Below are positions 42,426 to 50,140 of a stretch of DNA of 64,000 nt, one piece after another. Numbering within the stretch: the stretch's first letter is position 1; every line of letters starts with the position of its first letter. The translations under genes were made by a program, and so were the position numbers. The stretch is from Frigoribacterium sp. Leaf186 (GTDB lineage Bacteria > Actinomycetota > Actinomycetes > Actinomycetales > Microbacteriaceae), in contig NZ_LMPQ01000001.1 of the NCBI RefSeq assembly GCF_001423905.1, positions 161,512 through 225,511 on the forward strand, written 5' to 3'. The notes under the pieces were generated by a model that saw only the letters and a program-made list of their open reading frames with translations, had not been told where the DNA came from and did no database searches.

Positions 42426-43073
42426 CGAGGGACCACCGACACTCGCGTCGCGGGAGGCGGCCTGCTTCGCCGCTGACAGCGAACGCAACTCGTCGTAGAG
42501 GTCGTCGGCCTGCCGCAGCGTGTCCTCCAGCGAACCCGAGGAGTCGACGACGAGGTCCGCGACGGCGAGCCTCGTCCGGTCGTCCGCCTGCGCGTCCACC
42601 CGGCGCCGCGCCTCCTCGTCGCTCATCCCCCGGAGCTCGACGAGCCTCTGCAGGCGCAGCGCGCGCGGGGCGTCCACGACGACGACCACGTCGAAGCCGT
42701 CGGTCCCCCGCGCCTCGACGAGGAGCGGAACGTCGTAGACGACGACGCGGCCCGGGTCGTCGGCGACGGCGTCGGCCATGCGTCGGGCCGAGAGGTCGTG
42801 GACGGCGGGGTGGGTGATGCCCTCGAGGTCACGGCGGGCGTCGGGGTCGGCGAACACGACGGCCCCCAGAGCGGCCCGGTCGAGCGAGCCGTCGGGGCGG
42901 AGCACCCCGCCCCCGAACCGCGCGACGACGGCGTCCAGCCCCGGGGAGCCCGGCGCGACCACCTCGCGAGCGAGGGCGTCGGCGTCGACGTGGGCCGCAC
43001 CCCGCTCGGCGAGTCGGCGGGCCACGACGGACTTGCCGGCGGCGATGCCACCGGTCAACGCACAGACGAACAC
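42423..43073 (-). CDS. coaE: Dephospho-CoA kinase
   Basis: A 216-residue P-loop kinase that phosphorylates the ribose of dephospho-CoA, the last step of coenzyme A synthesis. Walker A GGIAAGKS is at 8-15, [10 protein letters not shown] at 29-38, and the lid region [13 protein letters not shown] near 84-96. It lacks the C-terminal UPF0157 (GrpB-like) domain seen in the mycobacterial version; the tail is a short Ser/Ala-rich end. GTG at 43073 has a TAGTCT box 7 bases upstream (leaderless). coaE next to rpsA is the usual actinobacterial order. Confidence 0.95.
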   Translation of the reverse strand: MFVCALTGGIAAGKSVVARRLAERGAAHVDADALAREVVAPGSPGLDAVVARFGGGVLRPDGSLDRAALGAVVFADPDARRDLEGITHPAVHDLSARRMADAVADDPGRVVVYDVPLLVEARGTDGFDVVVVVDAPRALRLQRLVELRGMSDEEARRRVDAQADDRTRLAVADLVVDSSGSLEDTLRQADDLYDELRSLSAAKQAASRDASVGGPS

Positions 43074-43080
43074 GACGACG

Positions 43081-43086
43081 AGACTA
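43081..43086 (-). promoter_or_regulatory. -10 box of leaderless promoter (coaE)
   Basis: TAGTCT on the minus strand, 7 bases before the coaE GTG at 43073, and just beyond the rpsA terminator. Confidence 0.5.
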
Positions 43087-43100
43087 CGCCGCGAACGCCG

Positions 43101-43132
43101 GAAGGCGGCTCCCCCGAGGGGGAACCGCCTTC
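43101..43132 (-). terminator. Terminator of rpsA
   Basis: A stem of about 14 bases (gaaggcggctcccc with ggggaaccgccttc, one wobble) beginning 20 bases after the rpsA stop. Good for minus-strand transcription. Confidence 0.75.
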
Positions 43133-43151
43133 TGGTCGAGACCGGACGGAC

Positions 43152-44600
43152 TCAGTTGTTGTTCGACAGCTTCTCGCGGAGCGCGGCGAGCGACTCGTCG
43201 TCAGCGAGGGTGCCGGCGCCCGAGGCGGACTCGGCCGAGAACGACGAACCCGTGGGAGCGTCGAACGTCGTCTCTTCGACGAGCGAGGCAGCGACCTGCT
43301 TCTTGTGGGCTTCCCAGCGCGCCTGGGCGGCAGCGTAGTCCTGCTCCCACTTCTCGCGCTGCGAGTCGAAGCCCTCGCGCCACTCGTTCGTCTCGGGGTC
43401 GAAGCCCTCGGGGTACTTGTAGTTGCCCTGGTCGTCGTACTCGGTGAGCATGCCGTAGAGCGCCGGGTCGAACTCGGTGCCCTCGGGGTCGACGCCCTCG
43501 TTGGCCTGCTTGAGGCTCAGCGAGATGCGACGGCGGTCGAGATCGATGTCGATGACCTTGACGAACACCTCGTCGCCGACGGCGACGACCTGCTCGGCCA
43601 GCTCGACGTGCTTCGCCGACAGCTCGGAGATGTGCACGAGACCCTCGATGCCGTCGGCCACGCGGACGAACGCACCGAAGGGGACGAGCTTCGTGACCTT
43701 GCCCGGAGCGACCTGACCGATCGCGTGCGTGCGGGCGAACACCTGCCACGGGTCTTCCTGCGTGGCCTTGAGCGAGAGCGACACGCGCTCACGGTCGAGG
43801 TCGACCTCGAGGATCTCGACGGTGACCTCCTGGCCCACCTCGACGACCTCGCTGGCGTGCTCGATGTGCTTCCAGCTGAGCTCGGAGACGTGGACGAGAC
43901 CGTCGACGCCACCCAGGTCGACGAACGCACCGAAGTTGACGATCGACGAGACGACGCCCTTGCGGACCTGACCCTTGTGGAGGTTGTTGAGGAACGTGGT
44001 GCGGCTCTCGGACTGCGTCTGCTCGAGCAGCGCACGGCGCGACAGGACCACGTTGTTGCGGTTCTTGTCGAGCTCGAGGATCTTGGCCTCGATCTCCTGG
44101 CCCAGGTAAGGCGTGAGGTCGCGGACGCGACGCAGCTCGATGAGCGAGGCGGGGAGGAAGCCGCGGAGGCCGATGTCGACGATGAGGCCGCCCTTGACGA
44201 CCTCGATGACCGTACCGGTGACGACGCCGTCGGCGTCCTTGATCTTCTCCACGTCGCCCCAGGCACGCTCGTACTGAGCACGCTTCTTGGAGAGGATCAG
44301 GCGGCCTTCTTTGTCTTCCTTCTGGAGGACGAGGGCCTCGACCGTGTCGCCGACCTCGACGACCTCGGTGGGGTCGACGTCGTGCTTGATCGAGAGTTCG
44401 CGCGAGGGGATGACGCCCTCGGTCTTGTAGCCGACGTCGAGGAGGACCTCGTCGCGGTCGATCTTCACGACGGTGCCTTCGATGAGGTCGCCGTCGTTGA
44501 AGAACTTCAGGGTCTTCTCGACCGCGGCCAGGAAGTCATCAGCGGATCCGATGTCGTTGATGGCGACCTGCTTGGGTGCCTTGGTCGTTACGGTTGTCAT
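43152..44600 (-). CDS. rpsA: 30S ribosomal protein S1
   Basis: A 482-residue S1 with four S1 (OB-fold) repeats, the usual actinobacterial count: about 30-105, 120-190, 205-280 and 290-365, seen as KGQVRKGVVSSIVNFGAFVD and VAPGKVTKLVPFGAFV. A long acidic and aromatic C-terminal tail follows (YKYPEGFDPETNEWREGFDS region). S1 unfolds mRNA at the ribosome; its function is partly reduced in leaderless-rich actinobacteria, which makes the tail of interest. ATG at 44600 has ggagcactaactac ahead. A decent promoter is seen 115-145 bases upstream. Confidence 0.98.
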   Translation of the reverse strand: MTTVTTKAPKQVAINDIGSADDFLAAVEKTLKFFNDGDLIEGTVVKIDRDEVLLDVGYKTEGVIPSRELSIKHDVDPTEVVEVGDTVEALVLQKEDKEGRLILSKKRAQYERAWGDVEKIKDADGVVTGTVIEVVKGGLIVDIGLRGFLPASLIELRRVRDLTPYLGQEIEAKILELDKNRNNVVLSRRALLEQTQSESRTTFLNNLHKGQVRKGVVSSIVNFGAFVDLGGVDGLVHVSELSWKHIEHASEVVEVGQEVTVEILEVDLDRERVSLSLKATQEDPWQVFARTHAIGQVAPGKVTKLVPFGAFVRVADGIEGLVHISELSAKHVELAEQVVAVGDEVFVKVIDIDLDRRRISLSLKQANEGVDPEGTEFDPALYGMLTEYDDQGNYKYPEGFDPETNEWREGFDSQREKWEQDYAAAQARWEAHKKQVAASLVEETTFDAPTGSSFSAESASGAGTLADDESLAALREKLSNNN

Positions 44601-44714
44601 GTAGTTAGTGCTCCAGTACGGGCATGAATCGGGCCGTGTTCGTCCATCGAACGGTGTTCGGGTGGGGGTGTCGAACGCAGCGTGCGGACAGATCGACGCA
44701 GAAAGCGTCGCATC

Positions 44715-44744
44715 ATCTTAGCGCGGCGTCCCGGGTGCGGGCAA
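44715..44744 (-). promoter_or_regulatory. Promoter of rpsA
   Basis: On the minus strand TTGCCC, 18 bases, TAAGAT. This would give a leader of about 108 bases, which includes a small stem (gacgc-tttct-gcgtc) and could be a control site for S1. Confidence 0.55.
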
Positions 44745-44794
44745 CGACGTGCCGGGGGCGCCGATGATGCCGTCGGGGCCCCGGCGATGCCGTC

Positions 44795-44818
44795 TCGGGC
44801 TCGGGCTCGGGCTCGGGC
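44795..44818. repeat. Hexanucleotide repeat (TCGGGC)x4
   Basis: Four perfect TCGGGC units downstream of the DUF885 stop. Two copies of gatgccgtc at 44766-44774 and 44786-44794 lie next to them. No coding meaning; a slippage-prone tract. Confidence 0.85.
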
Positions 44819-44825
44819 GCCGGCA

Positions 44826-46517
44826 TCAGACGAGCAGGGCCCGCCGCAGCGTGTCGAGCCCCACCCCGCCGAGCTGCAGGGCGTCGCGGTGGAAGGCCTT
44901 GACGTCGAACGCGGCTCCGTCACGCCGAGCGCGGTCGGCGCGGAGGTCCTCCCAGATGCGCTGGCCGACCTTGTACGAGGGGGCCTGGCCGGGCCAGCCG
45001 AGGTAACGGTCCACCTCGAAGCGCACGAACTCGGTGTCCATGTTGACGTTCTCCGACATGAACGCGAAGGCGTTCGCCGCGTCCCACCGACCACCGCCGC
45101 CGGGGAACGGCTTGCCGAGGTGCACGCCGATGTCGAGGACCACGCGGGCGGCTCGCATCCGCTGGCCGTCCAGCATGCCCAGCCGGTCGCCCGGGTCGCC
45201 CAACCAGCCGAGTTCGTCCATCAGGCGTTCGGCGTACAGGGCCCAGCCCTCGGCGTGACCGGACGAGCCGGCGAGCTGACGGCGCCAGGTGTTCAACGTC
45301 GCCCGGTTGTACACGGCCTGTCCGAGCTGCAGGTGGTGCCCCGGCACCCCCTCGTGGAAGACCGTCGTCGTCTCGCGCCAGGTGCCGAAGCGGGTGACTC
45401 CCTCGGGCACGGACCACCACATGCGCCCCGGGCGCGAGAAGTCGTCGCTCGGACTCGTGTAGTAGATGCCGCCGTCCTTCGTCGGGGCGATGCGGCACTC
45501 CAGCCGGCGGACGGGCTCGGGGATGTCGAACTGGTCCCGCCCCAGCTCGGCGACGGCCCGGTCGCTCAGGCCCTGCATCCAGTCACGCAGCGCGTCGGTG
45601 CCGTGCAGCTGCCGGGCGGGGTCGGCGTCGAGCAGCTCGATGGCCCGGGCGACCGAGGCACCCGGCTCGATCTGCCGGGCCACGGCCTCTTGTTCGCTCA
45701 CCATCCGGGCGAGCTCGTCGATGCCCCACTCGTAGGTCTCGTCGAGGTCGACCGTCGCGCCGAGGAAGCGCCTCGAGTGCAGCGCGTAGGCGTCGCGCCC
45801 CACGGCGTCCTCGGGGGTGGCGGCCGGCAGCAGCTCGTCGAGCAGGAACCGCCTCAGCCCGTCGTAGGCGGCGGCGGCCGACGAGGCCCCCGCCGTGAGG
45901 TCGCGGGCGAGTGCGCCGCCCGGGGCACTGTCGTCGCCGAGCCGGGCGCCGGCGACGAACTCGGTGAAGAACCCGTCGTCGGCACCGATGCGCGCGCACT
46001 GCTCGGCCACCTTCTCGACCTGCCGTCGAGCCGGGGTCACTCCCCCGGCGATGCCCGCCCGCAGCGTCTCGACGTACTGACCGAGGGCCGTGCCGACGTG
46101 CCCGAGGCGCGACGCGACGTCGGCCCAGTCGCCCTCGGACTCGGTCGGCATGAGGTCGAACACGTCGCGGACGCCCTGCGCCGGCGATGCGATGACGCTG
46201 AGGTCGCGCAGTTCGAGCCGCTGCTCGGCGTACTCGAGTTCGAGCTCGAGTTCGCTGGTCAGGTCGTCACGGGTGACGCGGTCGACGTCGTCGACGGGGG
46301 CCGTCGCCGCCAGCTCGGTCAGCGTGGCCCGGACGGCGTCCACGTGGCGGGCGTGCCCCTCGGGCGAGTAGTCGCCGTACTCGCCGGTCCGTCCCTCTCG
46401 GCCGATCCAGGTGGCCGTCATGGGGTCGAGCTCGCACAGGGTGTCGACCCAGCGTTCGGCGACCGCGTCGACGGGGGTGGGTGTGCGCGGGCCGGGCGTC
46501 GCTGCAGGATCGGTCAT
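44826..46517 (-). CDS. DUF885 domain-containing protein (putative metallopeptidase)
   Basis: A 563-residue protein of the DUF885 family. The HEGVPGHH motif at 388-395 is the family's presumed zinc site (HExxH-like), with a following glutamate in HAEGWALYAERLM. The family is alpha-helical and resembles thermolysin-like gluzincins such as M2/M32, but substrates are little known. No signal peptide, so it is probably cytoplasmic. ATG at 46517 is supported by a TAGGCT box 7 bases upstream. It lies between rpsA and the PTS operon, and a perfect palindrome covers its promoter region. Confidence 0.88.
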   Translation of the reverse strand: MTDPAATPGPRTPTPVDAVAERWVDTLCELDPMTATWIGREGRTGEYGDYSPEGHARHVDAVRATLTELAATAPVDDVDRVTRDDLTSELELELEYAEQRLELRDLSVIASPAQGVRDVFDLMPTESEGDWADVASRLGHVGTALGQYVETLRAGIAGGVTPARRQVEKVAEQCARIGADDGFFTEFVAGARLGDDSAPGGALARDLTAGASSAAAAYDGLRRFLLDELLPAATPEDAVGRDAYALHSRRFLGATVDLDETYEWGIDELARMVSEQEAVARQIEPGASVARAIELLDADPARQLHGTDALRDWMQGLSDRAVAELGRDQFDIPEPVRRLECRIAPTKDGGIYYTSPSDDFSRPGRMWWSVPEGVTRFGTWRETTTVFHEGVPGHHLQLGQAVYNRATLNTWRRQLAGSSGHAEGWALYAERLMDELGWLGDPGDRLGMLDGQRMRAARVVLDIGVHLGKPFPGGGGRWDAANAFAFMSENVNMDTEFVRFEVDRYLGWPGQAPSYKVGQRIWEDLRADRARRDGAAFDVKAFHRDALQLGGVGLDTLRRALLV

Positions 46518-46524
46518 GGCGACG

Positions 46525-46530
46525 AGCCTA
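46525..46530 (-). promoter_or_regulatory. -10 box of leaderless promoter (DUF885 gene)
   Basis: TAGGCT on the minus strand, 7 bases before the ATG at 46517. The palindrome at 46535-46578 lies immediately upstream. Confidence 0.55.
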
Positions 46531-46534
46531 ACGA

Positions 46535-46578
46535 CCGAGGAGGCGCGGTGCCGGACGACCCGCACCGCGCCTCCTCGG
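46535..46578. repeat. Perfect 17-base inverted repeat over the DUF885 promoter
   Basis: Left arm 46535-46551 (ccgaggaggcgcggtgc), 10-base loop, right arm 46562-46578, exact reverse complement. Each arm contains the GGAGGCGCG motif. It may be an operator, or a second hairpin after the ptsH terminator. Confidence 0.85.
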
Positions 46579-46592
46579 CCCCCTCACGACGG

Positions 46593-46629
46593 ACGGGGCG
46601 TCCACCGACCAGGTCGGTGGACGCCCCGT
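46593..46629 (-). terminator. Terminator of ptsH (PTS operon)
   Basis: An 18-base perfect inverted repeat (46593-46610 with 46612-46629) around a single base, so the hairpin is about 16 pairs with a ccagg loop. It starts 20 bases past the ptsH stop. Confidence 0.88.
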
Positions 46630-46648
46630 GCGCGTCGTGGTGTGGTGC

Positions 46649-46918
46649 CTACTCTTTGTCGAGGTCGGTCGCGAGGAGCGCGACGAGCTCGTCGAGGGCG
46701 GCCTCGGCGTTGTCGCCCTCGGTCGCGACGACGACCTCTTCACCGTGGCCGATGCCGAGCGAGAGCACGCCGAGGATGCTGGCGGCGTTGACGCTCTTGC
46801 CGGCGGCGGAGGTCAACGTGACCTTCGCACCGGTCTTGCCCGCGGCCTGGCTGAAGAGCGAGGCCGGACGGGCGTGCAGCCCGACGCTGGAGGCGATGGT
46901 GACGGAACGTTCTGGCAT
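46649..46918 (-). CDS. ptsH: HPr phosphocarrier protein
   Basis: An 89-residue HPr, the phosphate shuttle between Enzyme I and the IIA unit. GLHARPAS at 13-20 holds the active-site His15, and the NAASILGVLSLG segment includes Ser47 at the place of the regulatory Ser46 in Firmicutes. No HPr kinase gene is nearby. ATG at 46918 has a good ggagaagac ribosome-binding site. It is the last gene of the PTS operon. Enzyme I (ptsI) is not in the window. Confidence 0.97.
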   Translation of the reverse strand: MPERSVTIASSVGLHARPASLFSQAAGKTGAKVTLTSAAGKSVNAASILGVLSLGIGHGEEVVVATEGDNAEAALDELVALLATDLDKE

Positions 46919-46944
46919 GTCTTCTCCTCTGGAGGGGGTGGGGG

Positions 46945-47409
46945 TCAGTCGTCGTCGTCGGTCGACGCGAGCAGCTCGTAGACCTCGGCGGACGTGGTGG
47001 AGCCGCGCAGGGCGGCCGCCTTGTCGGGGTCCATCAGGATGCTCGCGAGCTGGCTGAGGATCGCGATGTGGCCGTTGCCCTTGGCGGCGATGCCCACCGT
47101 GACCGAGACCTCGTTGCCGTCCCAGTCGACCGGGGTCGGGAACCTCAGGACGACCAGGGCGTCCTCTTTGACCGAGTCCTTGCCGGCGAGGGTGCCGTGC
47201 GGGATCGCCACACCCTCGCCGACGTAGGTGGACACCGAGTTCTCGCGCTCGAACATCGCGTCGACGTACGTCTCGTCGATCGCACCCGCGTCGACGAGGG
47301 CCTGCCCCGTCTTGCGGATGGCCTCGTCGCGCGAGGCGGCGACCTCGTCGAGCCGGATGGACGACTCGGCGAGCAGCGTCGAGAGCTCGGGTGCCTGCTG
47401 ATCGGTCAT
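46945..47409 (-). CDS. PTS mannitol/fructose-type IIA component
   Basis: A 154-residue IIA of the mannitol-fructose (PTS_EIIA_2) family. The phosphorylated His is His71 in VAIPHGTL, with a hydrophobic core around it (VVLRFPTPVDW). It receives phosphate from HPr (encoded just downstream) and passes it to IIB. The closest type is MtlF. ATG at 47409 follows the IIB stop by 2 bases, so they are coupled. Assigned to mannitol because its IIC and IIB partners are mannitol-like. Confidence 0.92.
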   Translation of the reverse strand: MTDQQAPELSTLLAESSIRLDEVAASRDEAIRKTGQALVDAGAIDETYVDAMFERENSVSTYVGEGVAIPHGTLAGKDSVKEDALVVLRFPTPVDWDGNEVSVTVGIAAKGNGHIAILSQLASILMDPDKAAALRGSTTSAEVYELLASTDDDD

Positions 47410-47411
47410 CG

Positions 47412-47720
47412 TCAGACCTCGACCGTCGAGCCGTCCTGGATCGCCTTGACGACCTTGGCGACGTTCGGGTCTCCCATGAACAGCTGGAACGGCACGACGG
47501 GCACGTTCGGCACGACGCCGCGGGCACGCTCGGCCAGGTTGTTCTGGGTGACGACGACGTCGGCGTCGGACGGGATCGACGCGACGGGCGAGTGCTCGAC
47601 GGTGACACCGCTCTTCTTCAGCTGCTTCTTGAGCGTGGAGGCCAGCATGACGCTGCTGCCCATGCCCGCGTCGCACGCGACGATGAGTTTCTTGATGCTG
47701 GAACCGTCGAGGGTTGCCAT
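47412..47720 (-). CDS. PTS mannitol-type IIB component
   Basis: A 102-residue IIB of the lactose/mannitol-like fold. The phosphorylated Cys is Cys16 in VACDAGMGSS, the classic mannitol IIB P-loop. In E. coli this domain is fused to IIC as MtlA; here it is a separate gene, 47 bases from IIC. ATG at 47720 has aaggagaagg ahead. It takes phosphate from IIA His71 and gives it to the sugar in IIC. Confidence 0.93.
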   Translation of the reverse strand: MATLDGSSIKKLIVACDAGMGSSVMLASTLKKQLKKSGVTVEHSPVASIPSDADVVVTQNNLAERARGVVPNVPVVPFQLFMGDPNVAKVVKAIQDGSTVEV

Positions 47721-47767
47721 GACCTTCTCCTTGTGTGGTGGTGGTGCTGACTGGTGGTGCGGCCGGG

Positions 47768-48964
47768 CTAGGCGGTGGGTGCCGCGGTGCCCTTGCTGGT
47801 CGCCTTGTTGGCCGCGGTGGCGGCCTGGGCGTCGGCGAGAGCCTGCTCCTGAGCGGACGCGTCCTCGGCACGGGCCTCGCGGTTCTCCTTGCGGCCGAAG
47901 CCCATCAGGAGGGACGAGACGACGAACGAGACGGCCGCCGAGAGCAGGATACCCAGGTAGATCGGGAGAAGGTCCCCACGGGCGGCGACCAGCGTGTAGG
48001 CGATGATGCTGCCGGGCGACGCGGGGCCGACGAGGCCGACGTTGAACAGGGCGAAGGTCGCGATGCCGGTGGCGCCACCGAGGACGGCGGCGACGAGCAG
48101 GATCGGCTTCATCAGCACGTAGGGGAAGTAGATCTCGTGGATGCCACCGAAGAAGTGGACGATGATCGCGGCCGGGGCCGAGGGGCGGATGGCGCGGGGA
48201 CCGAAGAACAGGTACGCCAGCAGGATGCCGAGGCCGGGGCCGGGGTTCGACTCGAGCATGAAGAGGATCGACTTGCCGGCCTCTTGCACCTGGGTGCCAC
48301 CGAGCGGGGTCAGGATGCCCTGGTTGATCGCGTTGTTGAGGAACAGCACCTTGGCGGGCTCGATGATGATCGAGGCCAGGGGCAGCAGGCCGCGGTCGAC
48401 GAGGAACCCGACGGCGCCACCGAACACGTTGGTGATCGCGGTGGTGACGGGGGCGAGGCCGAAGAAGGCCAGGACGCCCATGGCGCCACCGATGATGCCG
48501 AGCGAGAAGTTGTTGACGAGCATCTCGAAGCCGGACTTGATGCGGCCGTCGACGAGCTTGTCGAACTGCTTGAGCACCCAGGCTGCCAGCGGGCCGACGA
48601 TCATCGCGCCGAGGAACTGCGGCACGTCGGTGGCGACGATGACGCCCATGACGGCGACGGCACCGATGACGGCACCGCGCTGGCCGTGGACCATGCGACC
48701 ACCCGTGTAGGCGATCAGGATCGGCAGCAGGTACTTGATGATCGGGCCGACGAGCCCGGGCCACGGGGTGCCGTCGGACATCTCGCCGAAGCCGCCGAGC
48801 TGGGGCACCGGCGTCCAGCCGGTCTGGATGAACAGGGCCGTGATGAGGCCCCAGGCGATGAATGCGCCGATGTTCGGCATGATCATGCCGGCCAGGAAGC
48901 CTCCGAAGCGCTGGACGCGCGCGCGGGCTCCCGTACCGGTGACGGTGGGGGTGAATTCGGACAT
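47768..48964 (-). CDS. PTS mannitol transporter subunit IIC
   Basis: A 398-residue membrane component with about eight to ten hydrophobic segments (first near 20-50). FGGIHEIYFPYVLMKPIL is the mannitol IIC signature with the GIHE loop, and the N-terminal FLAGMIMPNIGAFIAWG is also typical. The last 50 residues are a charged and Ala/Thr-rich cytoplasmic tail (AQEQALADAQAATAANKA), where other proteins have the fused IIB. It moves and phosphorylates the polyol, probably mannitol. ATG at 48964 has aaggagaac. It follows the DeoR gene by 111 bases on the same strand. Confidence 0.94.
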   Translation of the reverse strand: MSEFTPTVTGTGARARVQRFGGFLAGMIMPNIGAFIAWGLITALFIQTGWTPVPQLGGFGEMSDGTPWPGLVGPIIKYLLPILIAYTGGRMVHGQRGAVIGAVAVMGVIVATDVPQFLGAMIVGPLAAWVLKQFDKLVDGRIKSGFEMLVNNFSLGIIGGAMGVLAFFGLAPVTTAITNVFGGAVGFLVDRGLLPLASIIIEPAKVLFLNNAINQGILTPLGGTQVQEAGKSILFMLESNPGPGLGILLAYLFFGPRAIRPSAPAAIIVHFFGGIHEIYFPYVLMKPILLVAAVLGGATGIATFALFNVGLVGPASPGSIIAYTLVAARGDLLPIYLGILLSAAVSFVVSSLLMGFGRKENREARAEDASAQEQALADAQAATAANKATSKGTAAPTA

Positions 48965-49075
48965 GGTGACGGGTTCTCCTTGTCTCTCAGCGACGAGAGG
49001 GATGTGGGGTGATGGAGGTGGTGCGGGGGGCTGTGGTGCGTCGGGGTGGAGCGGTGGTGGCCGGCCGGTCTCGCG

Positions 49076-49837
49076 TCATGCGATCACGACCCGGGGGCCG
49101 GCCTGTTCGACGTCGTCGGCCAGCTCGGCGTCCACGCCGGAGTCGGTGATGACGGTGTCGACGTCGGTGAGCGGCGCGACCTTGGCGAAGTCCTCGCGAC
49201 CGAACTTGGTGTGGTCGGCGAGGACGACGGTGCGTCGCGACGCGGCGATGAGAGCGCGCTTGACCCGCGCCTCCGCCAGGTCGGGGGTGCTGATGCCGCG
49301 TTCGACCGACACGCCGTTCGTGCCGATGAAGGCGACGTCGGCGAAGACGTCGGCGATCTGGGCTCGCGTCCAGTCCCCCACGGCCGAGTAGGTGCGGGTG
49401 CGGATCAGGCCGCCGAGCAGGTGCAGCGTGACGTTCGGCCGGCTGATCAGGATCGTCGCCACGGCCAGCGAGTGCGTGACGACGGTCAGCTCGCGGTCGA
49501 GGGGCAGCAGCTCGGCCAGCCGGATCGTCGAGGTGCCGGCGTCGACGATGATGGACCCGCCGTCCGGCAGCTCGTCGAGGGCGGCGCGGGCGATGCGCTC
49601 CTTCTCGGCCGCGGCGGTTCCTTCACGGTCGACCACCGGGGGCTCGATGCCCAGGCGCTCGACGGCGATCGCTCCCCCGTGCACTCGACGCAGCACGCCG
49701 CGTCGCTCGAGGGCCGTCAGGTCGCGACGAACGGTCTCGGGCGCCACGGAGAGCTCGCGCGCGAGACCGGCGACCTCGACCCGGCCCCGGGACAGGGCCG
49801 TGTCGAGGATCTGCTGGTGACGCTCCGGTGCGTACAT
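49076..49837 (-). CDS. DeoR/GlpR family transcriptional regulator
   Basis: A 253-residue DeoR-family repressor. The N-terminal helix-turn-helix is VAGLARELSVAPETVRRDL (22-40), with the RRVHGGAI segment after the wing, and the C-terminal sugar-phosphate sensor domain has the IIVDAGTSTIRLAELLP loop. It probably represses the PTS operon downstream and itself; the effector would be a sugar or polyol phosphate. ATG at 49837 has gaggtctccc in front. It is the first gene of the operon, driven by the strong promoter at 49932-49960. Confidence 0.93.
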   Translation of the reverse strand: MYAPERHQQILDTALSRGRVEVAGLARELSVAPETVRRDLTALERRGVLRRVHGGAIAVERLGIEPPVVDREGTAAAEKERIARAALDELPDGGSIIVDAGTSTIRLAELLPLDRELTVVTHSLAVATILISRPNVTLHLLGGLIRTRTYSAVGDWTRAQIADVFADVAFIGTNGVSVERGISTPDLAEARVKRALIAASRRTVVLADHTKFGREDFAKVAPLTDVDTVITDSGVDAELADDVEQAGPRVVIA

Positions 49838-49931
49838 GGGAGACCTCGTCGTCGGACTGCACGGTGGCCCCGAGGGGTCGACCGGTGGTGCGGAAGTGCG
49901 GAAGGAGTTCAACTGCTGTTGATCTGCGCTT

Positions 49932-49960
49932 ATATAAGTCCGTTTGTGTGGCCCGGTCAA
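49932..49960 (-). promoter_or_regulatory. Sigma-70-like promoter of the deoR-PTS operon
   Basis: On the minus strand TTGACC, exactly 17 bases, TTATAT; this is the best promoter by consensus in the window. Expected start of transcription is near 49924, giving a leader of about 85 bases to the deoR ATG. Confidence 0.8.
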
Positions 49961-49989
49961 GTCTGTGCCGCGTGTCGTGTCCGTTTGTG
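49938..49989. promoter_or_regulatory. Direct repeats, probable DeoR-family operators
   Basis: Two copies of gtccgtttgtg at 49938-49948 and 49979-49989, 41 bases apart. The first fills part of the promoter spacer and abuts the -10 box; the second lies upstream of the -35. The arrangement fits autorepression. Confidence 0.6.
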
Positions 49990-50140
49990 CCCGGGTCGGG
50001 GGATGTTTCGTTGCCCGATGGGCACCTTCATGCCCGCTCGAGGCCCTGATGGGTGCCCGAGCGGGTCCGTCCGGGCACTCTTCGACCACGGAGGCAGGGG
50101 GACGAGGAGGCGCGGCGGACGACGGGCGGACGCCCGGCGA

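Larger units (their letters stand above)
49838..50140. other. Gene-free stretch between the deoR-PTS operon and polA (303 bases)
   Basis: Holds the deoR-family promoter and direct repeats (49932-49989), a possible polA hairpin at 50033-50065 (cccgctcg with cgagcggg, 17-base loop), related GC-rich fragments (gtgcccg / cgggcac near 50053-50078), and one GGAGGCGCG at 50106-50114. I see no gene. Confidence 0.6.

Noticed and set aside
42413-42442. Longer uvrB start at 42442
   Set aside because: It would overlap coaE, adds non-conserved residues and ignores the TAAGCT box placed 7 bases before the ATG at 42412.
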